Of a stretch of 8,340 bases of DNA, positions 1 through 7,242 are shown one piece after another. A program made the position numbers and the translations under genes. Origin of the DNA: Clostridia bacterium. Its GTDB lineage: Bacteria > Bacillota_A > Clostridia > Peptostreptococcales > JAAYPU01. Location: positions 1 to 8,340 of the forward strand of contig JAKSCF010000006.1 of NCBI GenBank assembly GCA_022360735.1. The letters are read 5' to 3'. Under the pieces are notes generated by a model. That model made no database searches. It had not been told where the DNA came from and saw only the letters and a program-made list of their open reading frames with translations. Numbering within the stretch: the first letter of the stretch is position 1; every line of letters begins with the position of its first letter.

Positions 1-140
1 AACAAAATCCCCAGAAAGCGCATAGTGTAAGTCCCGTTCAACATTTCCTGTTCAGTTAGTCTAAATTCCTTGGATTTATCCTGCACCAAAGCGCCAATGG
101 CACCAAGAAAGCCGCCATGTTGGATGAACTCGAAATTCAT
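1..140 (-). pseudogene. Partial open frame resembling the C-terminal end of a type II pantothenate kinase (ASKHA fold)
   Basis: Read on the minus strand, the frame is open from a TAG at 147-149 down to the left edge. The residues encoded at about 134-84 include FIQHGGFLGAIGALV. This resembles the C-terminal motif of eukaryote-like type II pantothenate kinases (H-[EG]-G-[YF]-x-GA-x-GA-L/M), which phosphorylate pantothenate in CoA synthesis. About 25 more codons follow before the edge. An in-frame ATG lies at 140-138, but the rest of a kinase (phosphate-binding loops, catalytic acid) is absent upstream, where the hpf gene lies on the other strand. If real, this is a gene remnant cut at about 123-135. 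Other ASKHA kinases share GA-x-GA motifs, so the family call comes from motif memory only. A chance open frame of about 45 codons cannot be excluded. Confidence 0.35.
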
Positions 141-557
141 GTCATTCTAGAAGTTATCAAAAACAGGCAAATAATTGAAGCCATGTTTACGGTCAATGGG
201 ACCATGTTCAGAGCAGAAGAATCGTCCAATGACATGTACGTATCTCTCGACGGTGTTGTTGATAAACTGTCTATGCAAATCACCAGATTTAAGTCAAAAC
301 TAGAGAAAAAACATAAGATTCATGAGACTATTCGGTTCGATCACATTCCAGATTATGAAGAGGTAGAAGAAGATTTTAAGATTGTGAGAACCAAGCGTTT
401 CGATGTTAAACCGATGAGCCCACATGAGGCTGTACTTCAAATGGAGCTTCTGGCACACAATTTCTTTGTGTTCACCAACGCTATGACAGATGAAGTAAAT
501 GTAGTCTATAAAAGAAAACACGGCCAATACGGTTTAATTGAACCTACATATGAGTAG
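117..557 (+). CDS. hpf: Long-form ribosome hibernation promoting factor (HPF/RaiA family), 5'-truncated
   Basis: Long HPF binds the 30S decoding region and dimerises 70S ribosomes into inactive 100S particles in resting or stressed cells. The N-terminal S30AE-type domain is represented by IHVILEVIKNRQ and NGTMFRAEE, plus the helix around DMYVSLDGVVDKL. A charged linker follows. The C-terminal dimerisation domain (about residues 88-146) is well conserved, with RTKRFDVKPMSPHEAVLQME, HNFFVF, NVVYKRK and YGLIEP. Family members are usually about 175-185 residues, but this frame gives 146. Recognisable homology starts only near residue 6 (about position 132). The missing first beta strand and helix (about 30-37 residues) are not found in any plus-strand frame upstream; all three contain stops. 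No convincing Shine-Dalgarno precedes the ATG at 117, so that start may be fortuitous. The domain identification is secure. Whether this copy is expressed is doubtful. Confidence 0.85.
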   Translation: MLDELEIHVILEVIKNRQIIEAMFTVNGTMFRAEESSNDMYVSLDGVVDKLSMQITRFKSKLEKKHKIHETIRFDHIPDYEEVEEDFKIVRTKRFDVKPMSPHEAVLQMELLAHNFFVFTNAMTDEVNVVYKRKHGQYGLIEPTYE

Positions 558-581
558 AAAAAAATTTAATAGCTGTTTAGT

Positions 582-613
582 AAACCTCAAGAAAATACTC
601 TTGAGGTTTTTTT
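582..613 (+). terminator. Rho-independent terminator after hpf
   Basis: A perfect 11-bp stem (arms 582-592 and 599-609) closes a 6-base loop and runs into a seven-T tract (607-613). It lies 24 bases after the hpf stop codon and ends 7 bases before the 3' end of the convergent apgM gene. Read on the minus strand, only three U residues directly follow the stem, so it should terminate hpf well and apgM less well. Confidence 0.9.
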
Positions 614-620
614 ATTATAA

Positions 621-1838
621 CTATGCTCCAAATTTTTTAAGCCTGCCGGCATTGGCAAGCAGTATACCCATTAAATATTTGCTCTCCATATAGCCTAACC
701 CGCCTTTTATACATTCTCTCTCAGTTAACCGCTTTGCATCATCCCCTCCGCTATATCTGCCATGAACCAGTACAGGAACAGGATGCCAACTGTGAGCGTG
801 CATCAATGCAGGTGTGGAATGATCCCCTGTTATGCACAGAACATCTGGTTTTTCATCCAATAATATCGGCAATGCCTTGTCGGCTTTTTCAATACATTCC
901 GTCTTAGATATAAAATCACCATCTTCCCCTGCTTTATCCGTCCCTTTAATATGAATAAAAAAGAAATCATACTTATTGAAGCTGTCATGATAAATGTTAA
1001 ATAACCCCTCAATGGATTCCGATGGATCAAGAACCGTAAATCCCAGTAAAGATGCTATCCCTCTATACATGGGGTAGGCTGCAATGGCTGCCGCTTCAAG
1101 CTTATATTTATTTTTTATGGATAATATCCTAGGCTTTGAAGACAGCCCTCTCATTAAAAATGCATTGGCGGGAAACTCATCTTTTAACAGCTTTATGCCT
1201 TCATGTGTGAATTTATTGATTATCTCTGCTAAATATTTTGATGCGGGATTCTTTCCTTCTGCTTTATTGATGGGGTGGCCTTCATGAAGCGGATCCGTAT
1301 CCGTTATTAACGCACCTATTTCTTTATCTGTGGGAGAAAAAACGGTAACAAAACGGTGTTCTTTTCCCGGTTTGATTTTTATTTTGACCCCGTCAATCTC
1401 TTTAATGGAACATAATACTTCACACAATGCATCTGCCTTATCATCCCCTATGCGCCCAGCCCTTCTGTCTGTAATAATGCCTTCATCATTCATGCTGGCA
1501 AAATTAGATCTTGCAGCCACTTCATTTGATTTTAATTTCATGGATAATCCCGAAGCCTCTAATATCCCTCTGCCTATTTGATTTTTGATCGGATCGTATC
1601 CAAAAACAGCAAGGTGAGCCGGTCCACTTCCCGGTGTTATCCCCGGAAAAATGGGACAACATCTTCCCAGAATCGATGCTTTTGCCAGGCGATCCAAGTT
1701 AGGGGTTTTAGCATACTCTAAAGGGGTTTTATTGCCATAATCCGGATGAGGCAAATCACCTAATCCATCTAAAATCATTAAAACAATCTTGGAATTGTTG
1801 TTGACTACATGAGACTTTATTATTTGATCATACGTCAA
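621..1838 (-). CDS. apgM: 2,3-bisphosphoglycerate-independent phosphoglycerate mutase, archaeal type (ApgM)
   Basis: The enzyme interconverts 3-phosphoglycerate and 2-phosphoglycerate in glycolysis and gluconeogenesis. It belongs to the alkaline phosphatase-like metalloenzyme superfamily and acts in the cytoplasm. Visible motifs are LMILDGLGD (metal-binding Asp24), the phosphoserine-loop segment TPGSGPAHLAVFGYDP (Ser71), RSNFA (110-114), DRRAGRI (124-130), HIKGTDKAGEDGD (296-308), TGDHSTP (337-343) and HSWHPVPV (349-356). At 405 residues it matches the ApgM family (about 400) and not the longer classical GpmI (about 510). The start is TTG, supported by a perfect AGGAGG nine bases upstream. 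The gene converges on hpf and diverges from cdaA. In the DxAGxDG motif, residue 305 is Glu where classical iPGM has a metal-ligand His; I believe bacterial ApgM members commonly carry Glu, but this is from memory. No clear minus-strand promoter was found in the AT-rich leader. Confidence 0.95.
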   Translation of the reverse strand: MTYDQIIKSHVVNNNSKIVLMILDGLGDLPHPDYGNKTPLEYAKTPNLDRLAKASILGRCCPIFPGITPGSGPAHLAVFGYDPIKNQIGRGILEASGLSMKLKSNEVAARSNFASMNDEGIITDRRAGRIGDDKADALCEVLCSIKEIDGVKIKIKPGKEHRFVTVFSPTDKEIGALITDTDPLHEGHPINKAEGKNPASKYLAEIINKFTHEGIKLLKDEFPANAFLMRGLSSKPRILSIKNKYKLEAAAIAAYPMYRGIASLLGFTVLDPSESIEGLFNIYHDSFNKYDFFFIHIKGTDKAGEDGDFISKTECIEKADKALPILLDEKPDVLCITGDHSTPALMHAHSWHPVPVLVHGRYSGGDDAKRLTERECIKGGLGYMESKYLMGILLANAGRLKKFGA

Positions 1839-1847
1839 GTTTATAAT

Positions 1848-1853
1848 CCTCCT
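1848..1853 (-). promoter_or_regulatory. Ribosome binding site that fixes the TTG start of apgM
   Basis: On the minus strand this reads AGGAGG, nine bases before the TTG at 1838-1836. The nearest in-frame ATG is at codon 21, inside the conserved first beta strand, so TTG is the sensible start. Confidence 0.85.
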
Positions 1854-1869
1854 ATCATTTGTTAGTATC

Positions 1870-1897
1870 CCTCTTTATTTTTTCTTTTTAAAAGAGG
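1870..1897. other. Short inverted repeat in the apgM-cdaA intergenic region
   Basis: Seven-base arms CCTCTTT (1870-1876) and AAAGAGG (1891-1897) flank a 14-base AT-only-like spacer. It would lie in the 5' leader of apgM. The rest of the 1839-2069 region is very AT-rich, with a weaker dyad at 1903-1915 (TACAA/TTGTA-type arms). No known riboswitch was recognised. Either dyad may be chance in such biased sequence. Confidence 0.3.
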
Positions 1898-2005
1898 ATT
1901 ATTACAAATATTGTAGAAATAATTATTATTTATTAAAAATTCTTTCTAAGCACAAACTATACATAAAGAAAAATTAAAAAATTTTGTATTTTCGTATATA
2001 AAAAG

Positions 2006-2035
2006 TTGAAAGTCTATTTATACTTGTATTACAAT
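2006..2035 (+). promoter_or_regulatory. Candidate sigma-A promoter of the cdaA operon
   Basis: TTGAAA (2006-2011, five of six to consensus) and TACAAT (2030-2035, five of six) are separated by 18 bases. Transcription would start near 2042, giving a short leader of about 28 bases before the cdaA start at 2070. It is the best match in the divergent intergenic region. Confidence 0.6.
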
Positions 2036-2054
2036 TAAACTAGCTATAGTTATT

Positions 2055-2063
2055 GAAGAGGTG
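2055..2063 (+). promoter_or_regulatory. Ribosome binding site choosing the GTG at 2070 for cdaA
   Basis: GAAGAGGTG ends six bases before the GTG at 2070-2072. The earlier in-frame GTG at 2061 is part of this site and would have no spacing at all, so 2070 is the better start. Confidence 0.7.
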
Positions 2064-2069
2064 TTTCCT

Positions 2070-2903
2070 GTGGATGAATTTATAAACTTATTTATTCAAA
2101 TTAGAATTACGGACATTATTGATATTGCTTTTGTCGCTTTTGTTATTTTCAAAATACTGGAATTTATCCGTGAAACACGGGCTGAACAACTGGTCAAAGG
2201 ATTACTTTTTATTATCATCATAACCGGCGTCAGTTATTGGCTTCAGCTGCATGCTATTTTTTGGATTTTAAGAAACACCATGACTTTAGGAACCATCGCT
2301 CTAATCATCGTTTTTCAGCCTGAATTACGAAGGGCTTTAGAATATTTAGGCAGAGGTAAATTCCTAACTCGGTCTTTTATAGAAATTGATAAAGAAGTTG
2401 CAGAAGAAATTACCGAATCTATTATTAGTGCCGTTTCCTATTTAACCAAACATAACATCGGTGCGTTAATCATTATAGAAAGAGAAACTGCTGTTGGAGA
2501 TGTTATAGAAACCGGTACTACCCTAAATGCAGAAATTTCTGATCAACTGCTTCTCAATATATTTAACACAAATGCACCTTTGCATGACGGTGCTGTTATC
2601 ATACGAGGTAAAAATATTTTAGCTGCTGGCTGTGTCCTTCCTCTTTCACAAAATAAAAACCTAAGTAAAGAACTGGGTACACGACATAGGGCCGGCATAG
2701 GTATTACAGAACATTCCGATGCGGTAGCTCTCATTGTTTCTGAAGAAACGGGAGCAATTTCTATTTCTATTGACGGCAAGCTTTCCAGATTCTTGGATAT
2801 CAAATCTGTAGAACGTATTTTAATGAATGTTTATGTGAATAAAGCTCAACAAAGATACACCATTATGCCTTTGGTTAAGAAGATATGGAGACAAAAATCA
2901 TGA
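2070..2903 (+). CDS. cdaA: Membrane diadenylate cyclase CdaA (c-di-AMP synthase)
   Basis: CdaA condenses two ATP into cyclic di-AMP, the second messenger that controls potassium and osmolyte transport in Firmicutes. Residue numbers here count from the GTG at 2061. Three hydrophobic segments (about 16-34, 46-61 and 64-85) anchor the protein. They are followed by FQPELRRALEYLGRG, typical of the linker to the DAC (DisA_N) domain at about 110-255. The domain shows LHDGAVII (DGA 176-178) and GTRHRAGIGITE (RHR 208-210), the ATP- and metal-binding signatures, then SEETGAISIS (227-236). The start is set to the second GTG on ribosome-site spacing, giving 277 residues, close to B. subtilis CdaA. The stop overlaps the cdaR start as ATGA, implying translational coupling. 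All key catalytic residues are present. Confidence 0.96.
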   Translation: MDEFINLFIQIRITDIIDIAFVAFVIFKILEFIRETRAEQLVKGLLFIIIITGVSYWLQLHAIFWILRNTMTLGTIALIIVFQPELRRALEYLGRGKFLTRSFIEIDKEVAEEITESIISAVSYLTKHNIGALIIIERETAVGDVIETGTTLNAEISDQLLLNIFNTNAPLHDGAVIIRGKNILAAGCVLPLSQNKNLSKELGTRHRAGIGITEHSDAVALIVSEETGAISISIDGKLSRFLDIKSVERILMNVYVNKAQQRYTIMPLVKKIWRQKS

Positions 2904-4144
2904 GTTATTTTAGCAATTTTTTTCAAAACAAAAAAAGCAACGTCAATAAAAAAAGTAACATTATGACAAAGATTCTATCTGTTGTTGCCGCCATTGCCTT
3001 ATGGATGTATGTTATTGGTGAAGTCAATCCTGAGATCATTCAAGAAATAAAAAATGTAGAAGTAAAATTGGTTAATATGGAAAAGCTAACTCAGACAGGG
3101 CTTGTTCTTATGGGCCAAGATTACTATTCAGTGGATATTAAAGTTAGAGGCAGAAGAAGCGACATCATTAATACAACATCAGAAAACATCAATGCTATCG
3201 CAGATATGAGAGGATTTGGGCAAGGCCAAAACAGTATCCCTGTAGCCGTTAACCTTCCATCCAATTTAGAGCTGGAGGATATTAATCCACTTCAAATAAA
3301 AGTGACAATTGATGAAATTGTTAATAGAGCCAAGCCGGTGGAAATAGAGTTTGAAGGAAAAGCAGCAGATGGTTACATTCACACTACTCCCATCGTATCT
3401 TTGCCTGAAATCTCAGTTTCCGGTCCAGAAACTTTTGTTGAATCTGTAGATAGAATTGTCACTAGAGTTAATCTCAATAATTCAAAGGTAGACATCAGTC
3501 AAAGCCTTCCCTTTAGTATTGTAGATGCTGATAATAACGAAGTATTAGGTGTTACAACGGAAGAAACCTATATAGATGTATCGGTCCCTATACTTCGAAT
3601 CAAAAATGTCCCAATAAATGTTAAAACATCCGGTACGCCTGCCGAAGGCTACGAATTAGTGTCGATTATTCACATACCATCAAAAGTAGATATAATGGGT
3701 GCAACAGAAGTCATAGAACCTGTGAATTCGGTTACTGCTAACGATGTCTCGTTAGAAGGATTGACAGAAACTCAAGATATTAATTTAAATGTCAATTTAC
3801 CTGAAGGCGCTCAACTAGCAGAAATTAACCAACCAAGAATAAAAGTATTTATTGAAAAAATCATAGAAAAAGAATTGATTTATGATGTAAACGATTTACA
3901 AATCCAAGGTCTCCGTGAGGATTTGGAAATCGAGTTTTTAGAAAATAACACGATAAAATTTGTAGTTAAGGATATTGAAAGTTCTATCAATAGATTATCA
4001 GAGGAAGACATCTCAGTCATGTTGGATTTGAATGGAATAGAAGAGGGTGAACATTCAGTCCGGGTTACATGGCAGTCTGACAAGGAGTTTAAAACTGTAG
4101 ACATTGAATCAGGATACGTCAATATCAATCTAACTAAAGAATAA
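2900..4144 (+). CDS. cdaR: YbbR-domain regulator of CdaA (CdaR)
   Basis: CdaR is a membrane-anchored extracytoplasmic protein that modulates CdaA activity in other Firmicutes. The N-terminal leader is basic (lysines and asparagines), followed by one hydrophobic anchor with the conserved SVVAAIALWMYVIGEVNPE. About four YbbR repeats follow, near residues 54-145, 150-235, 240-325 and 329-417 (counted from an upstream ATG at 2885). Repeats two and three share the pattern PV/I-x-V-x-x-x-G-x-x-x-x-GY, then P-x-x-V-x-x-x-G. The start is set at the ATG at 2900, which overlaps the cdaA stop (ATGA) and has GGAG (2887-2890) nine bases upstream; this gives 414 residues. The ATG at 2885 has no good ribosome site. 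No clear terminator follows, so read-through into the radical SAM gene is plausible. Confidence 0.93.
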   Translation: MSYFSNFFQNKKSNVNKKSNIMTKILSVVAAIALWMYVIGEVNPEIIQEIKNVEVKLVNMEKLTQTGLVLMGQDYYSVDIKVRGRRSDIINTTSENINAIADMRGFGQGQNSIPVAVNLPSNLELEDINPLQIKVTIDEIVNRAKPVEIEFEGKAADGYIHTTPIVSLPEISVSGPETFVESVDRIVTRVNLNNSKVDISQSLPFSIVDADNNEVLGVTTEETYIDVSVPILRIKNVPINVKTSGTPAEGYELVSIIHIPSKVDIMGATEVIEPVNSVTANDVSLEGLTETQDINLNVNLPEGAQLAEINQPRIKVFIEKIIEKELIYDVNDLQIQGLREDLEIEFLENNTIKFVVKDIESSINRLSEEDISVMLDLNGIEEGEHSVRVTWQSDKEFKTVDIESGYVNINLTKE

Positions 4145-4237
4145 CGCTTTAATCATTTTCATAAAGCTCTAAAACTAAGTTTTTCTCATAAAATAAGATT
4201 TGCATCATATTATATGGTAAGAATAAGGAGATGCTAT

Positions 4238-5605
4238 ATGGAAAATATTATTAAAACTAAAATAACGAAAATGGCTTTAAAAGAAGGTTTAAAGTACATC
4301 GAAAAAAATTCACAAGAGAATGCTGCAAAATTAATTGGTTGGTTACAAAAGCTTAGCCGAGAAGAGAGTCATCAAAATGCTCTAAAATGGGTCAAAGAGC
4401 GTTTATGTAACAGTGAAAGTGTTACCTCCCAAATTATTGACAGATTATTCACGGAAATTAATCCAAAATGCAGAGAAAAATTGTTAAGTAATTTTTTGGT
4501 ACAATCTTATTTATTGGGAAGATCTAAAGCGTTAGAAAACGAAAAAGTCTATAATTGTAAAATTCCTTGGGCCATCCTCATCGACCCTACTGCTGCGTGT
4601 AATCTAAAGTGTACAGGTTGTTGGGCTGCGGAATATAATAAGGCGGACTCTTTATCTTACGATACCCTCGATCGTATAATCACTGAAGGTAAAGAACTTG
4701 GTATCTACGCTTATTTATACTCAGGTGGTGAACCATTGGTAAGAAAAGCTGATTTAATCAAGCTGGCTGAAAAGCATGACGATTGTATTTTTTTAGCTTT
4801 TACAAACGGTACCCTGGTTGATGAAAAATTTGCCAAGGAATTAGCAAGAATAGGTAATTTTACAATGGCTTTCAGCATAGAAGGTTTTAAAGAAGAAACC
4901 GATTTAAGAAGAGGTGATGGTGCTTTTGAGGCTACCCTTCATGCTATGGACCTTCTTAAAAAAGAAGGTGTGTTTTTCGGTTTTTCAACCTGCTACACCA
5001 GCAAAAACATCAGCGCAGTTTCAACAGATGAATATATAGATCTAATGATAGAAAAAGGCTGCCTTTACGGCTGGTATTTTACATATATGCCTCTCGGAAA
5101 AGATGCTGCCTTGGATTTAATATGTTCTCCCGAAGAAAGAGAAGAAATGTATTATAAAGTCAGAGAATCACGCATGTCTCGTTCCATATTTCTATTAGAT
5201 TTTTGGAACGATGGAGAATATGTCAGCGGATGCGTCGCAGGAGGTCGAAACTATTTTCATATTAACGCCAATGGTGATGTAGAGCCTTGTGCCTTTATAC
5301 ACTACTCCAACGTTAATATTCATGATGTCAGCTTAATTGAAGCTCTGCAATGCGATTTATTCAAACAATATCAAGAATTGCAACCATTTAATCAAAATCA
5401 TTTGATGCCCTGCCCGCTTTTAGATAATCCTTTAATGTTAAAAGAAATGGTGGCAGCATCTCAAGCAAAATCTACTCAGCCTATAGATGAAGAATCTGTT
5501 GAAGCCTTAACGGCTAAGTGCGTCGGCCCTTCTTGTAAATGGGCATCAACCGCCGATCGCCTTTGGAATACACATAAAGAAGAATCAGAAAGTACAGTTG
5601 TATAG
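4238..5605 (+). CDS. Radical SAM protein with C-terminal cysteine-rich (SPASM-like) region
   Basis: A radical SAM enzyme cleaves S-adenosylmethionine at a [4Fe-4S] cluster to start radical chemistry. The signature CNLKCTGC (CX3CX2C, Cys121/125/128 from this start) sits after DPTAA, and YSGGEP follows about 40 residues later as the SAM-binding GGE motif. An N-terminal, mostly helical stretch of about 110 residues precedes the core. The C-terminal third has GCVAGGRNYFHINANGDVEPC, MPCPLLDNP and a final CVGPSCKWA, with cysteines near 332, 351, 392, 428 and 433. This suggests at least one auxiliary cluster. The start is set by AAGGAG (4225-4230) seven bases upstream; an ATG at 4214 has no ribosome site. 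The product has 455 residues. It lies 93 bases after cdaR and is followed by a terminator-like hairpin. The substrate is unknown. From memory, related proteins are common in Clostridia, and a membrane-lipid role is possible but unproven. Confidence 0.9.
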   Translation: MENIIKTKITKMALKEGLKYIEKNSQENAAKLIGWLQKLSREESHQNALKWVKERLCNSESVTSQIIDRLFTEINPKCREKLLSNFLVQSYLLGRSKALENEKVYNCKIPWAILIDPTAACNLKCTGCWAAEYNKADSLSYDTLDRIITEGKELGIYAYLYSGGEPLVRKADLIKLAEKHDDCIFLAFTNGTLVDEKFAKELARIGNFTMAFSIEGFKEETDLRRGDGAFEATLHAMDLLKKEGVFFGFSTCYTSKNISAVSTDEYIDLMIEKGCLYGWYFTYMPLGKDAALDLICSPEEREEMYYKVRESRMSRSIFLLDFWNDGEYVSGCVAGGRNYFHINANGDVEPCAFIHYSNVNIHDVSLIEALQCDLFKQYQELQPFNQNHLMPCPLLDNPLMLKEMVAASQAKSTQPIDEESVEALTAKCVGPSCKWASTADRLWNTHKEESESTVV

Positions 5606-5626
5606 AAAATTTAAATATGAATTTCC

Positions 5627-5651
5627 AAACCGGCACCCACGTGTCGGTTTT
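5627..5651 (+). terminator. Terminator-like hairpin after the radical SAM gene
   Basis: A ten-base stem (arms 5627-5636 and 5641-5650, one G-U pair) closes the loop CCAC and is followed by only four T residues. It starts 22 bases after the stop. The short T run makes it a weaker terminator than the one after hpf. Confidence 0.6.
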
Positions 5652-5656
5652 CCTGT

Positions 5657-5678
5657 AGTCGGGTCTCAGTGCCCGACT
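5657..5678 (+). other. Second hairpin directly behind the terminator-like stem
   Basis: Seven-base arms AGTCGGG (5657-5663) and CCCGACT (5672-5678) enclose an eight-base loop. It is GC-rich and strong, but no T run follows, so it is not an ordinary intrinsic terminator. It may reinforce the hairpin at 5627-5651 or protect the 3' end of the transcript. Confidence 0.55.
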
Positions 5679-5695
5679 CATCTATTGTATTCATA

Positions 5696-5710
5696 CCCCC
5701 TCCCCCACCC
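5696..5710. other. C-rich (G-rich on minus) tract
   Basis: The plus strand has runs of five, five and three C residues separated by single T and A bases. This is conspicuous in such AT-rich surroundings. The minus strand has only three G runs, so it does not meet the usual four-run G-quadruplex rule. Confidence 0.6.
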
Positions 5711-5757
5711 TTCATTTTCCAAATACTACATTGTCATTTTAAAAAGATAAAAAAAGG

Positions 5758-5779
5758 ATTCTATAAAATTTTGTAGAAT
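5758..5779. promoter_or_regulatory. 22-base inverted repeat upstream of glmM
   Basis: Arms 5758-5768 and 5769-5779 (ATTCTATAAAA / TTTTGTAGAAT) are complementary except for one position that would be a G-U pair in RNA. With no spacer it looks more like a protein-binding dyad than an RNA hairpin. It lies about 100 bases before the glmM start. The regulator is unknown, and the AT-rich core lowers its weight. A weak promoter-like pair (TTGGTT at 5828, TATATA at 5851) lies between it and glmM. Confidence 0.35.
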
Positions 5780-5877
5780 ATTAATAAAGTTGGGCTTAAA
5801 AGTCTTTATCTAAACCATTCAACAGTTTTGGTTCATTGGAATAAAAATAATATATATAAATGTATGAGGTGAGATAT

Positions 5878-7224
5878 ATGGGAAAACTTTTTGGAACCGA
5901 TGGGGTAAGAGGTGTAGCCAACTCTGAGCTTACACCTGAATTAGCATATAAACTTGGAAGAGCCGGTGCTTTTGTCCTAACAAAAGAAAAGCATCGCCCT
6001 AAAATAGTCATTGCTAAAGACACTCGACTCTCCGGAGATTTATTAGGTGCTGCCTTAGAAGCCGGTATCCTTTCAGTTGGTGCTGATGTGTTGGATATCG
6101 GTATTATGCCTACCCCTGCAGCAGCCTACTTGACTCAATATTACCAAGCTGATGCAGGTGTTGTCATCTCTGCTTCACATAATCCCTATGAATACAATGG
6201 TATAAAGTTTTTTAATCATGCCGGATATAAACTGGATGATGCAATCGAAGAAGAAATTGAAAATATCATTTTAAATGACATCAATATACAAACAGCACCC
6301 ATAGGAAAAGACCTGGGTAAGAAAGCCACTATGACGGATGCATTAGATCAATATACATCTTTTCTAGCTTCTACTATTGATATTACATTTAAAGATCTAA
6401 AAATCGTAATCGATTGTGCAAATGGCGCTTCTTATCAAGCGGCTGAAAAAGTCTTAACAACCCTAGGCGCTACGGTTTGCGCTATTCATAATCAGCCTGA
6501 TGGTATCAACATCAATGTTCAATGCGGCTCCACCCATCCCCAGGACTTAACCAAAAAAGTAATAGAAGAACAAGCACATATTGGTTTGGCCTTTGATGGT
6601 GACGCTGACCGATTAATTGCTGTAGATGAAAAAGGAAACATTATCGATGGTGATGTCATAATATATATATGTTCAAAGATGTTAAAACAAGAAAATAAGC
6701 TCAAAAACAATTTGGTTACAGCGACGGTTATGAGTAACATAGGATTCTACAAAGCATTGGAGAATATTGACTGCGATGTAGAAACTACAAAAGTTGGAGA
6801 TCGATATGTTCTTGAAAGAATGCTTGAAAAAGATAGTATCATTGGTGGAGAACAATCCGGCCACATTATCTTTTTAGAACACACCACAACCGGTGATGGC
6901 ATACTATCAGGACTACAGCTTCTTAAAGCATTAAAGCTTTCAGGCAAGAAGCTCTCAGAGCTTTCCGGTGAAGTAACCATATATCCACAAGTTTTAATCA
7001 ATGCAAAAGTTCATAATGGCAACAAACATAGTTATGAAAAAGATGAGGTTATCGTAGATGCTATAAAAGAACTGGAAAACAAAATGGCTTCAGAGGGCAG
7101 AGTATTAATCCGTCCATCCGGAACAGAACCGCTGGTAAGAGTCATGCTGGAAGGAAAAAATCAATCAGAGATTCAAGTGTTGGCAAAAGATTTGGCTGAT
7201 TTAATTGAGACACGATTAGGATAG
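5878..7224 (+). CDS. glmM: Phosphoglucosamine mutase GlmM
   Basis: GlmM converts glucosamine-6-phosphate to glucosamine-1-phosphate, the committed branch to UDP-N-acetylglucosamine and so to peptidoglycan. The product begins MGKLFGTDGVRG, the canonical N-terminus. The catalytic phosphoserine loop is VVISASHNPYEYNG (Ser100), the Mg-binding loop is AFDGDADR (Asp240, 242, 244), the sugar-binding loop is GGEQSGHI, and the C-terminal phosphate-binding loop is RPSGTEPLVRVM. The length of 448 residues is normal. GAGGTGAG (5866-5873) supports the ATG at 5878 over the in-frame ATG at 5860. GlmM binds and inhibits CdaA in several Firmicutes. Here the usual cdaA-cdaR-glmM adjacency is broken by the radical SAM gene and a hairpin-rich gap, suggesting a separate promoter. 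All catalytic elements are intact. Confidence 0.97.
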   Translation: MGKLFGTDGVRGVANSELTPELAYKLGRAGAFVLTKEKHRPKIVIAKDTRLSGDLLGAALEAGILSVGADVLDIGIMPTPAAAYLTQYYQADAGVVISASHNPYEYNGIKFFNHAGYKLDDAIEEEIENIILNDINIQTAPIGKDLGKKATMTDALDQYTSFLASTIDITFKDLKIVIDCANGASYQAAEKVLTTLGATVCAIHNQPDGININVQCGSTHPQDLTKKVIEEQAHIGLAFDGDADRLIAVDEKGNIIDGDVIIYICSKMLKQENKLKNNLVTATVMSNIGFYKALENIDCDVETTKVGDRYVLERMLEKDSIIGGEQSGHIIFLEHTTTGDGILSGLQLLKALKLSGKKLSELSGEVTIYPQVLINAKVHNGNKHSYEKDEVIVDAIKELENKMASEGRVLIRPSGTEPLVRVMLEGKNQSEIQVLAKDLADLIETRLG

Positions 7225-7242
7225 AAAGAAAGGTTTATGACG

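Noticed and set aside
830..1581. Overlapping open frames inside apgM (830-1030 minus, 1084-1287 and 1330-1581 plus)
   Set aside because: They are out-of-frame shadows of the well-supported apgM gene, with no ribosome sites or recognisable domains.
5696..5710. G-quadruplex on the minus strand
   Set aside because: Only three G runs of three or more are present; four are needed for the standard motif.
5606..5877. Riboswitch or ribozyme (glmS ribozyme or c-di-AMP ydaO type) upstream of glmM
   Set aside because: The gap contains only two simple hairpins, a C tract and an AT-rich dyad. I could not find the conserved cores or multi-helix layout of either RNA, and the glmS ribozyme belongs upstream of glmS.
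6519..7001. Minus-strand open frames inside glmM
   Set aside because: They lie antisense to conserved GlmM catalytic loops and show no family motif or start signals.
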